From Actinomycetota bacterium (GTDB lineage: Bacteria; Acidobacteriota; Blastocatellia; Chloracidobacteriales; Chloracidobacteriaceae): DNA of 11,101 bases. Below are positions 1 through 5,550 of the stretch, piece after piece (position 1 is the stretch's first letter; the number at the start of each line of letters is the position of its first letter). The notes beneath the pieces were generated by a model, which saw only the letters and a list, made by a program, of their open reading frames with translations, was not told the origin of the DNA and ran no database searches. The stretch is taken from positions 1 through 11,101 of the forward strand of contig JAAFHI010000046.1 of NCBI GenBank assembly GCA_013298335.1, in the 5' to 3' direction. Position numbers and translations under genes: made by a program.

Positions 1-1
1 G

Positions 2-259
2 TGGAGCGAAACCTACAGCCCGGAAGCGATTCACCTCGCCGTCGAGAAAATCCGCCACAAGCCGCTGTCGAACCGGGCCACCATCTTCATCGCCCGGCTG
101 TTTTTCCGGGGCATCTACTTCCCGCAGATGGGGACCGGCGCGTGGCTGCGGGTCATTTTCCAGAACCGACGGACCATTTCCGGCTTCGTCCGGGAAGGCT
201 TTCGCTCTGGTGGAATCGCGGCAAATCGAAGGAACAGCTTTCGCCGGTTCGCGCGGTGA
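2..259 (+). CDS. C-terminal fragment of an unidentified protein (possibly radical SAM family), likely frameshifted near its end
   Basis: The reading frame entering at base 2 codes for 85 residues beginning WSETYSPEAIHLAVEKIR and containing ARLFFRGIYFPQMGTGAWL. Its codons are rich in G/C at third positions up to about base 195, as in the neighbouring genes, so this frame is the coding one, not the open frame starting at base 1. The FFRGIYFPQM stretch resembles the C-terminal ends of B12-binding radical SAM proteins. No Cys cluster is inside the window, so this is only a weak family guess. After about base 195 the codon quality of this frame falls, while the frame starting at base 1 becomes coding-like (SLWWNRGKSKEQL, ending with TGA at 274-276). 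That points to an indel near 195-208. If so, the gene really ends at 276. The gene starts outside the window and is followed by an intrinsic terminator. Confidence 0.6.
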   Translation, partial: WSETYSPEAIHLAVEKIRHKPLSNRATIFIARLFFRGIYFPQMGTGAWLRVIFQNRRTISGFVREGFRSGGIAANRRNSFRRFAR

Positions 260-300
260 CCGACGCCACCGACTGAACAGTGCCGGAAAACCGTTTTGAG

Positions 301-348
301 GCCTCCGCGCACCGGTTCGCATGTCACTCCGGCGCGCGGGGGCTTTTT
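301..348 (+). terminator. Intrinsic terminator after the first gene
   Basis: A 10-bp stem pairs GCCTCCGCGC (301-310) with GCGCGGGGGC (334-343), with one G-U pair, and is followed directly by TTTTT (344-348). The loop is about 23 nt. It lies 25-40 bases after the likely stop of the upstream gene and isolates it from the kinase gene. Confidence 0.75.
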
Positions 349-476
349 ACGGGCCTCCGAACGCCGCGCCCGATGAAAAAACCGGGAAATCGGCATGACC
401 GTTTGAACGGCTCGCGTCTTTCGGCGTAGGTTCAAGGTATCCAGCAGCCGCCAACCTCCACTTCGCCTGTTTCAAC

Positions 477-1625
477 ATGCCTTCAAAGGTTCTCATTATT
501 GATGACGACGCGACGTTCCGGCTTATTGCCACGCGCATCCTTTCCAAAGCGGGATTCGAGGTCATGCAGGCCGACGACGGCCCGGCGGGCCTCGCCATCG
601 CGGAAGCCAGGTGTCCCGGAGTGATCCTGCTCGACTGGATGATGCCCACGATGGACGGCCCGGAAGTCTGCGGACGCATTCGGGACGACGCCCGGCTCTC
701 GAACAGCCAGATCATCATGCTTTCGGCGCGCGGCGAGCTCGACGACCGGGTCCAGGGCCTCGACGCCGGGGCCGACGACTATCTCGTCAAACCCTGTGAA
801 CAGAAGGAGTTGCTGGCGCATGTCCGCAGCGCGATGCGGATTCACGAACTCAAGCTCCAGCTCGACCAGAAAGCCACCCTGCTCCAGGAATCGGTCGGGA
901 AACTCGAGGAACTCGCCCGCCAGCGCGAGGAGTTCACGGCGGTGCTGGTCCACGACATCCGCTCTCCGATGAGTACGATTCTGGCCGCGCTGGAACTCAC
1001 AGAAATGCGGGCCGACAGCGCGCGCCTCCTTGACGATGACCTCCGGAGCATTTTCACCCACAGTTACCGAACAGTGGACCACATCATGTCGCTGGTGAAT
1101 GAAATCCTCGATTTCGCCAAGGCCGAAGGTGGACGCGACACGATGGAGTTCTTCGCCATCTCCCCGGTGCCGGTCGTCGAGGAATCCACGGAACATATCC
1201 GTCTGACCGCCCAGCAGAAGGGACTCACGGTCGTTTTCGAGGCTGCCCCGGACCTCGGCAAAATTTTCATGGACCGGAAACGGATGCTCCGGGCGCTCGG
1301 CAACCTGCTTTCGAACGCCGTCAAGTTCACCCCTTCGGGCGGGACCATCTCCGTCACGGTTTCGGAAACAACCGGAACCGGCCTCGAAACCGGAAAGCGA
1401 TTTGCCCTGATTCGCGTACAGGACACCGGGACCGGCATTCCCGCCCGCGACCTGCCCTACATCTTCAACCCCTACTACCAGGCAAAACAAAAGACCCGCC
1501 AACTCGGAACGGGTCTCGGTCTCGCCATCGTCCAGCGGATCGTCGCCGCCCACGGCGGCACGATAACGGCGCAAAGCGCGGAAGGCATCGGAACGGCCTT
1601 CACGATTTCGCTGCCCGTGCTTTGA
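477..1625 (+). CDS. Response regulator receiver-histidine kinase fusion (reversed hybrid kinase)
   Basis: This 382-residue soluble protein has an N-terminal receiver domain (about 3-120) with the acidic pocket D9-D11, phospho-acceptor D53 in the motif LLDWMMP, switch S83 and K105 in LVKP. A coiled-coil linker (about 122-152) leads to a HisKA dimerisation domain with the phosphorylatable H159 (VHDIRSP). A HATPase_c domain follows, with the N box around N280 (NLLSNAVKFTP), the G1 box DTGTGIP (316-322) and the G2 box GTGLGLAIV (344-352). All key residues are present, so both domains should be active. There is no transmembrane or periplasmic sensor, so the receiver is presumably the input, phosphorylated by another kinase and controlling this one in the cytoplasm. 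The partner and output are unknown. No Shine-Dalgarno sequence is evident before the ATG, but the receiver domain begins exactly there. It converges with the methyltransferase gene. Confidence 0.93.
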   Translation: MPSKVLIIDDDATFRLIATRILSKAGFEVMQADDGPAGLAIAEARCPGVILLDWMMPTMDGPEVCGRIRDDARLSNSQIIMLSARGELDDRVQGLDAGADDYLVKPCEQKELLAHVRSAMRIHELKLQLDQKATLLQESVGKLEELARQREEFTAVLVHDIRSPMSTILAALELTEMRADSARLLDDDLRSIFTHSYRTVDHIMSLVNEILDFAKAEGGRDTMEFFAISPVPVVEESTEHIRLTAQQKGLTVVFEAAPDLGKIFMDRKRMLRALGNLLSNAVKFTPSGGTISVTVSETTGTGLETGKRFALIRVQDTGTGIPARDLPYIFNPYYQAKQKTRQLGTGLGLAIVQRIVAAHGGTITAQSAEGIGTAFTISLPVL

Positions 1626-1641
1626 AAAGGTGTCAGGGGCC

Positions 1642-1808
1642 GGGGATCAGGGATCAGGTTTTAAAACGGTTTTAGGTCTTGGGTCTTGGGTCTTGGGTCT
1701 TGCTCATCACATTCTGATGAGCAAATAGTTTCGGCTTCCAAAACCCCAGACCTAAAACCCAGAACCCTTCTTCATTCCTCTGATCCCTGATTCCAGACCC
1801 CTGATCCC
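1642..1808. repeat. Heptamer-based inverted-repeat element between convergent genes
   Basis: The 191-bp gap between two convergent genes is built largely from 7-bp units. The left side has GGGATCA twice (1643-1656), then TTTTAAAA, then four copies of (A/G)GGTCTT at 1674-1701. The centre is a perfect hairpin. The right side has CAGACCTAAAACCC, the near complement of the left TTTTAGGTCTTGGG. It then has four heptamers at 1781-1808: TGATCCC, TGATTCC, AGACCCC and TGATCCC. The first, second and fourth match the reverse complement of GGGATCA exactly or with one change. The whole can fold into a long imperfect hairpin. It resembles in style the short tandem heptanucleotide repeats known from cyanobacteria, but I cannot assign it to a known family. 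It may serve as a two-way terminator or be one copy of a dispersed element. Confidence 0.75.
1700..1724. other. Perfect 10-bp hairpin at the centre of the heptamer element
   Basis: TTGCTCATCA (1700-1709) is the exact reverse complement of TGATGAGCAA (1715-1724), separated by the 5-nt loop CATTC. It is the tightest part of the larger imperfect inverted repeat. It has no following T tract on either strand, so it does not look like a classical intrinsic terminator by itself. Confidence 0.8.
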
Positions 1809-1816
1809 TTCTCTTC

Positions 1817-2887
1817 CTACGGTTTCACCGCCTGATAGATCACCTGGCCGTGACGTTCGACCTTGCGGACGTCGCGGAAGCCGACCTGTTCGAGCACGGC
1901 GAAGTATTCATCCTGATCCTTGAACGTCATCATGGCCGGATCGACGCCGACGCTCGTCAGGAAGTGTGCAAGGTAATCGGAATTCGCCTGACCGCGCTCT
2001 TCCTTGAGCAGCATGTCGGCGATGACGACCGTGCCGCCGCTCTTCAGGGCCGCGAACGCCTTGCCGAGCAGCATGCCGCACACCTGGGCATTGAACGGAT
2101 AGAGAATCCGGGCGAACAGCAGGCCGTCGCATTCCGGATACGGCTCGCGGTACATATCGACCGATACCGCCTCGATGCGGTCGGCAAGGCCGTTTTTCGC
2201 GACGTTGTCGGCCACGATTTCCAGCGCCGACGGCAGGTTGAGCAGCGTCACCTTCAGATCGGGATATTTTTTGGCGATGGCGATGGAAATGTCGCCGTTG
2301 CCGCCCCCGACGTCCACCAGCCGGGTGACGCCCGAGAAATCGGCTTCGTCGCGGATCAGTTCGCGGATGAAATAATTGTTGCTGCGGTGGATTTCCTCGT
2401 AAAACTCGCTGTCCTCGCGCGTTTTCGGCGGCCACGGCGTGAGGGCGGTAAAGTCCATTTCACCGCGCACGACCGACGCCAGATGGAGGTGATAGCGCTC
2501 CATCACGGTCAGGGCGTAACGCACGAACGGCTCCATCGTCAGATTTTCGTTGGATGCGTTCGGCGGCAGGAAAAACTGGCGACTGAAGGCCGAGAGCGCG
2601 AGCGAACCGTCCGGATTTTTATCCAGCAAGTTCATTTCCACCATCATGTCGGTGAATTTCACCAGCCGGTTGGGCCGCCCGCCGGTGAGTTCGGCCAGTT
2701 CGGCAATCGAATGGGAACTCTCGGCGAGATGGCGGAAAATGCCCAGTTCGAAGGCGGCTTTCAGGACGAAAATGTCGACCGTGTTGCGAAACGTCATGTC
2801 GCAGGCGTGTTGGTACTGCTCGTAGAGCGCATCATTGTTGACGGTCGGGGAGGTCGATTCGAGTTTTTCGGCGGTGGCGTGCGGCAT
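1817..2887 (-). CDS. bchU-like: BchU-like SAM-dependent methyltransferase (bacteriochlorophyllide C-20 methyltransferase family)
   Basis: The 356-residue protein has the layout of small-molecule methyltransferases of the O-methyltransferase/BchU group: an N-terminal helical and winged-helix dimerisation part (about 20-150) and a Rossmann SAM-binding part (about 165-356) with the SAM motif VDVGGGNGDIS (191-201). Stretches such as REDSEFYEEIHRSN, LNLPSALEI, ARILYPFNAQ and the C-terminal QAVKP match, as I remember it, Chlorobaculum tepidum BchU, which methylates C-20 of the bacteriochlorin ring to give bacteriochlorophyll c. The BchU active-site residues Tyr246 and His290 align with Y263 and H308 here, so a tetrapyrrole or similar flat substrate is plausible. 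No other pigment gene is visible, and BchU relatives may have other substrates. The first 20 residues are extra relative to BchU. A GAGG ribosome site (2895-2898) lies 7 bases before the ATG and supports this start. Confidence 0.85.
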   Translation of the reverse strand: MPHATAEKLESTSPTVNNDALYEQYQHACDMTFRNTVDIFVLKAAFELGIFRHLAESSHSIAELAELTGGRPNRLVKFTDMMVEMNLLDKNPDGSLALSAFSRQFFLPPNASNENLTMEPFVRYALTVMERYHLHLASVVRGEMDFTALTPWPPKTREDSEFYEEIHRSNNYFIRELIRDEADFSGVTRLVDVGGGNGDISIAIAKKYPDLKVTLLNLPSALEIVADNVAKNGLADRIEAVSVDMYREPYPECDGLLFARILYPFNAQVCGMLLGKAFAALKSGGTVVIADMLLKEERGQANSDYLAHFLTSVGVDPAMMTFKDQDEYFAVLEQVGFRDVRKVERHGQVIYQAVKP

Positions 2888-2972
2888 GCGGCATCCTCAC
2901 AGGGAAGGGGTTGAAAATTCGGATTTTGGTGCAGTGGGAAGAAGCGCGCCGGGGCCCGCTCCTCTAGGCAAC

Positions 2973-3012
2973 GTACAAAAAGACACCGGCATGCGCTACA
3001 GTGGTTTTGTAC
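2973..3012. promoter_or_regulatory. Inverted repeat GTACAAAA/TTTTGTAC in the divergent intergenic region
   Basis: GTACAAAA (2973-2980) and TTTTGTAC (3005-3012) are exact reverse complements separated by 24 bp. They sit between the divergent starts of the methyltransferase (2887) and the small membrane protein (3069). The position suits a regulator site or mRNA leader hairpin acting on one or both genes. I found no convincing -35/-10 pair beside it. The role is inferred. Confidence 0.4.
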
Positions 3013-3068
3013 CTTTCGGAAAAAGGGCGTCCCTGAGATTTCGTGAACTCGCTTGGATGGAGGTCGAT

Positions 3069-3176
3069 ATGACGGCAATACTGATTGCATGCCTGTTTGT
3101 GATGGGCGGTTACGCGGGGTTGTGGGGAGTCATCAAATTCTTCACGGTCTGGACCCGCGACAACGCGGCCAACTGA
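3069..3176 (+). CDS. 35-residue single-helix membrane protein, function unknown
   Basis: The peptide begins MTAILIACLFVMGGYAGLW and ends TVWTRDNAAN. Residues 3-27 form one hydrophobic, glycine-containing segment long enough to cross the membrane, followed by a short polar tail, so it is probably an inner-membrane protein with its C-terminus in the cytoplasm. The start is well supported: GGAGG (3059-3063) lies 5 bases before the ATG, the best ribosome site in the window. The stop codon is followed after 17 bases by a strong hairpin, so it forms a compact transcription unit. I do not recognise a family. Small proteins of this kind often modulate a larger membrane complex, but nothing here names the partner. 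A longer upstream reading in the same frame has no ribosome site and is not preferred. Confidence 0.6.
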   Translation: MTAILIACLFVMGGYAGLWGVIKFFTVWTRDNAAN

Positions 3177-3193
3177 AACCCGACCGGAAATAC

Positions 3194-3232
3194 AAAGACC
3201 GGCGATGCGTCTCCAACGCGTCGCCGGTCTTT
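3194..3232. terminator. Bidirectional hairpin terminator between the small gene and repA
   Basis: AAAGACCGGCGATGCG (3194-3209) pairs with CGCGTCGCCGGTCTTT (3217-3232) over 16 bp with one T-G pair. T3210-A3216 adds a 17th pair and leaves a 5-nt loop. A-rich and T-rich ends are present on both sides, so it can act on both strands. It lies 17 bases after the small gene's stop and 19 bases after the stop of the convergent repA gene. Confidence 0.8.
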
Positions 3233-3251
3233 CTGCGTTTCAGATTCGAAT

Positions 3252-4853
3252 TCAGTCGCTGAACGACTGCGAGGGAATGCCCTGCTCGGCGCACCATTCC
3301 GAGAAGGATTCGACTTCCTGCGCCGCCAGATTGCGTCCGATGAGCCGCCGCAGGTGGTCTTCCAGCACGTCGTCTTCCCAGCGTTCGTAGATTTTGCGCT
3401 TGTCGGAGGCGAAGAGGTTCTCGCGTTCCTGGGCGATGAGATCCTTGAGCTCGGCTTTCTTCATCCGCTGGAGGATCGCCTCGCCGGTCCGTTCGAGGTA
3501 GTCGAGGTATCCGAGTTCAAGCTCCTGGAGCCGATCCTGAGCCAAAACCGGGAAGAGCGTCGGCTCGGAGGGATCCGATGGCTCCACGGCCTTCTCAGTG
3601 GCTCCACGACTGGGTTTGGAGCGACCTTTACCCTCTTTTTCCGGCTGTCCGTTGACGATCAGGGTGTAGAGCAGCCCGCCGGGATTTCCGAGCGCGCGGT
3701 TGCGGTACTGCCGGTCGAAGGTCGCGATGGCCTGCTCGATGGCGTCCAGCTTGCCCTGCAAACCGTAGGTATCGACCAGTTTCTTGGCGACCGAACCGAT
3801 CATCCCGCGCGAGATGAGCTGCCCTTCGAGATGCAGCCCGACATCGCGCACCGCGCGCTCCTCGGGCGAGAGGTCGTCGTCGCACATTGCGTCCATCACG
3901 TCGTAGATGGGCAGCGACATCTGCTGAATCCGGAGCCCGAACTTGGTGTTCTTGCGGAAATGAATCGTTTCCTCGGTCAGCGTCCATTCGCTCAGGAACT
4001 GCTTGGCGATGAGTTCCGACAGCGCCGGCTCAATGCGCTGCATGATCTGCGAGACGTAATGCAGTTCCCGCGACATGCCGATGTGCTCGAACGCCAGCTT
4101 GCGGACGTTGATCACGAAGTAGTCGCTGCCGCCGAACTTTTTGTCGAGATACCGGAACAGCCGTTTCGCGATGGGGGAATTGAGGTTGAAGTAAAAATCC
4201 GCGTCGAGTTTCTTGAACAGCTTCTCGTTCAGGCTCTGCGCGACCCGGTCGCTCCACATCACGTAGCTTTTCGCGCCCGACCGCTTCCCCGACGTCTCGT
4301 CGAAGATCTTGAATTCCTGGATGATGCTCATTCCGACGTCCACCAACCGTCCGGAATGGCGGTCCACATAGGCGTTTTTCGCCTCGATGCGCACCGCGGC
4401 CAGCTTCCGCAGCGAACTTTCGAGCCGTTCGTAGTGCTTGGCGTTCATCGGCCAGCCGAGCCGCCGGATCAGATCGTACCGGCTGAAATAGACCTTTTTC
4501 TGCCCCCCCTGCTCATGCGAAAGCTCCATCAGGGCTACGTAAACATCCTCATCCGTTGTACTTGGGAGCCCTTCGATGGGGTGGGGCATGACCGTCCACG
4601 TCCGCTGGATGTCACGCCCGTTCGACGTGATGTTCTCCGTGAACGTGAGGTAGTTCTTGCTTTTCTGGGCGCGCTTGTCGAGAACGGCGATCGGAAACAC
4701 GGCAAGATTGAATTCGTCCTGCGCGATGCGTACCACCTCGGGTTTTTCAACCCCATCGGCAGAACCGCCCTGTTCAGGATGGTCGGCGGACGCTGATTCG
4801 CGCTCGCCTTTCCCTGGCTCGTTCTTCTTCCGGCTGGCTCGTTTCCCCGGCAT
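3252..4853 (-). CDS. repA: Plasmid-type replication initiator RepA (RPA family)
   Basis: The 533-residue protein has a charged, probably disordered N-terminus (1-42), then a conserved initiator core (about 43-275) with FPIAVLDKR, KNYLTFTENI, TWTVMPHPIEGLPSTTDEDV, YERLESSLRKL and SPIAKRLFRYLDKKFG. This pattern is that of the replication initiator protein A family (RPA, Pfam PF10134), winged-helix proteins that bind iterons and open plasmid origins. The C-terminal part (about 310-533) is longer than the core needs. It includes a low-complexity Ser/Pro/Glu linker (about 405-430) and a charged helical region ending in a Trp/Cys-containing tail, perhaps for DnaB or partner contacts. An iteron array lies just upstream, as in iteron plasmids, and its promoter overlaps an inverted repeat, suggesting autorepression. 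The ATG at 4853 lacks a strong ribosome site, so the exact start is less certain than the identity. Confidence 0.9.
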   Translation of the reverse strand: MPGKRASRKKNEPGKGERESASADHPEQGGSADGVEKPEVVRIAQDEFNLAVFPIAVLDKRAQKSKNYLTFTENITSNGRDIQRTWTVMPHPIEGLPSTTDEDVYVALMELSHEQGGQKKVYFSRYDLIRRLGWPMNAKHYERLESSLRKLAAVRIEAKNAYVDRHSGRLVDVGMSIIQEFKIFDETSGKRSGAKSYVMWSDRVAQSLNEKLFKKLDADFYFNLNSPIAKRLFRYLDKKFGGSDYFVINVRKLAFEHIGMSRELHYVSQIMQRIEPALSELIAKQFLSEWTLTEETIHFRKNTKFGLRIQQMSLPIYDVMDAMCDDDLSPEERAVRDVGLHLEGQLISRGMIGSVAKKLVDTYGLQGKLDAIEQAIATFDRQYRNRALGNPGGLLYTLIVNGQPEKEGKGRSKPSRGATEKAVEPSDPSEPTLFPVLAQDRLQELELGYLDYLERTGEAILQRMKKAELKDLIAQERENLFASDKRKIYERWEDDVLEDHLRRLIGRNLAAQEVESFSEWCAEQGIPSQSFSD

Positions 4854-4884
4854 TCGGTTTGTCCCGCTTGTTCGAGATGGGTGA

Positions 4885-4912
4885 ATGATAATGATGGAAC
4901 CATCATCATCAT
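4885..4912. promoter_or_regulatory. Inverted repeat, probable repA operator
   Basis: ATGATAATGATGG (4885-4897) and CCATCATCATCAT (4900-4912) are reverse complements with one mismatch, separated by AA. It lies 31 bases upstream of the repA start and at the expected transcription start of the promoter at 4917-4946. Initiators of iteron plasmids commonly repress their own gene by binding such repeats as dimers, so that role is inferred here. The repeat shares no long sequence with the iterons. Confidence 0.55.
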
Positions 4913-4916
4913 AATA

Positions 4917-4946
4917 GTTATATCATATAGTTATAGGCGGCTACAA
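4917..4946 (-). promoter_or_regulatory. Candidate sigma70-type promoter for repA
   Basis: On the minus strand TTGTAG (4946-4941) and TATAAC (4922-4917) are separated by 18 bp, a fair match to -35/-10 hexamers in the most AT-rich DNA of the window. A duplicate 9-mer ATAGTTATA (plus strand, 4914-4922 and 4927-4935) supplies a second possible -10. Transcription would start about 55 bases before repA, inside the inverted repeat. Confidence 0.45.
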
Positions 4947-4980
4947 GCCCTTTGTTTCAAACAACTTACGGGCAGTTTTT

Positions 4981-5146
4981 TATGTCAAGGGTCAATATTG
5001 CTTATGTCAAAGGTCAATACTTTTATGTCAAAGGTCAATGTTCTTTATGTCAAAGGTCAATGGTTTTACGTCAAAGGTCAATACTTTTTATGTCATGGGT
5101 CAATACTTTTTATGTCAAAGGTCAATGGTTTACGCCAAAGGTCAAT
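4981..5146 (+). repeat. Iteron array 1: eight 16-bp iterons
   Basis: Copies of TATGTCAAAGGTCAAT start at 4981, 5003, 5024, 5046, 5067, 5089, 5111 and 5131. Four are identical (5003, 5024, 5046, 5111). The others differ at one or two bases (AAGGG at 4981, TACG at 5067, CATGG at 5089, TACGCC at 5131). Start-to-start spacing is 22, 21, 22, 21, 22, 22 and 20 bp, about two helical turns, so all copies face the same side of the helix. Gaps of 4-6 bp are mostly T-rich. Each iteron itself holds two GTCAA half-sites 7 bp apart. These are the predicted binding sites of the adjacent RepA. Confidence 0.95.
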
Positions 5147-5268
5147 ATTGGTACCACTGGAGCCGTCAAAGGGTGGAATCCGGTGCAGGTCTGGGGGGGC
5201 AAATAGGCCTTCCGCCACGACATATTGTGGTTGAGGCCCTTTTGATCACGTATCAGTCAGGCCCTTTT

Positions 5269-5327
5269 TACGTCAAAGGTCAATACTTTTTATGTCAAAG
5301 GTCAATGTTCTTATGTCAAAGGTCAAT
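5269..5327 (+). repeat. Iteron array 2: three iterons
   Basis: Copies start at 5269 (TACGTCAAAGGTCAAT), 5291 and 5312 (both the exact consensus TATGTCAAAGGTCAAT), at 22- and 21-bp spacing and in the same orientation as array 1. The cluster begins 138 bp after the start of the last array 1 copy. In iteron plasmids a second cluster often serves copy-number control by RepA handcuffing, which is a possible role here. Confidence 0.93.
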
Positions 5328-5448
5328 ATCGGAACCGCCCTTTTCCCGACAGTATTTCCAGAAGTTCAAGTGAATTCTTGCGGTGGCGTCGAAACATAGG
5401 TAACGTTTGAAGCTACGCCGGAAACATATCGCCGACACGTCCCGGTTT

Positions 5449-5464
5449 TATTTCAAAGGTCAAT
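5449..5464 (+). repeat. Orphan iteron upstream of the phosphodiesterase gene
   Basis: TATTTCAAAGGTCAAT differs from the iteron consensus at one base (T for G at position 4) and has the same orientation. It starts 137 bp after the last copy of array 2 and lies 86 bp before the phosphodiesterase ATG, so RepA bound here could touch that gene's promoter. That link is inference only. Confidence 0.8.
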
Positions 5465-5550
5465 AATTCCTCATCCCGAACCGCTGCATCGTCTCTGAAA
5501 CATGTCGGTTGTTTCGATGGCAGTGTGTTCGCCCGGAGGCGCGTACGTAG

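Larger units (their letters stand above)
4854..5550. other. Iteron-type replication origin region (no genes)
   Basis: This 697-bp gene-free stretch lies between repA and the phosphodiesterase. From left to right it holds an inverted-repeat operator, the repA promoter within AT-rich sequence (about 4911-4935), eight iterons, a 122-bp spacer, three more iterons, and one isolated iteron. The spacer contains a G7 run (5193-5199) and two copies of AGGCCCTTTT (5234-5243 and 5259-5268). I saw no exact DnaA box TTATCCACA. The combination of cognate initiator gene, iterons and AT-rich DNA is the standard plan of theta-replicating iteron plasmids. Whether it is still active is unknown. Confidence 0.8.

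Noticed and set aside
1..276. Frame 1 GTG-initiated protein as a complete gene
   Set aside because: Its first two thirds are rich in Arg, Pro and His in the manner of an out-of-frame translation. Only its end looks coding, which is better explained by a frameshift in the frame 2 gene.
403..432. Possible promoter for the kinase gene (TTGAAC, 18 bp, TAGGTT), whose edges also form TTGAAC/GTTCAA
   Set aside because: Both hexamers match the consensus weakly, so it cannot be told from chance in this sequence.
3354..4796. Long + strand open frame (480 codons) opposite repA
   Set aside because: Antisense shadow of the GC-rich repA gene. The translation has no recognisable motifs, whereas the minus frame is a clear RPA initiator.
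5204..5212. DnaA boxes or a DnaA-dependent unwinding element in the iteron spacer
   Set aside because: No exact TTATCCACA or close match was found on either strand. The spacer is not especially AT-rich.
4981..5327. CRISPR-like array of regularly spaced repeats
   Set aside because: Repeats are 16 bp and gaps only 4-6 bp and T-rich, so there are no unique spacers of CRISPR length. An initiator gene is adjacent and no cas gene is seen. Iterons explain it.
4881..5373. Open frames of 84-117 codons across the iteron region
   Set aside because: They translate the repeats into recurring YVKGQ or MSKVN units in overlapping frames. The openness comes from the repeated sequence, not coding.
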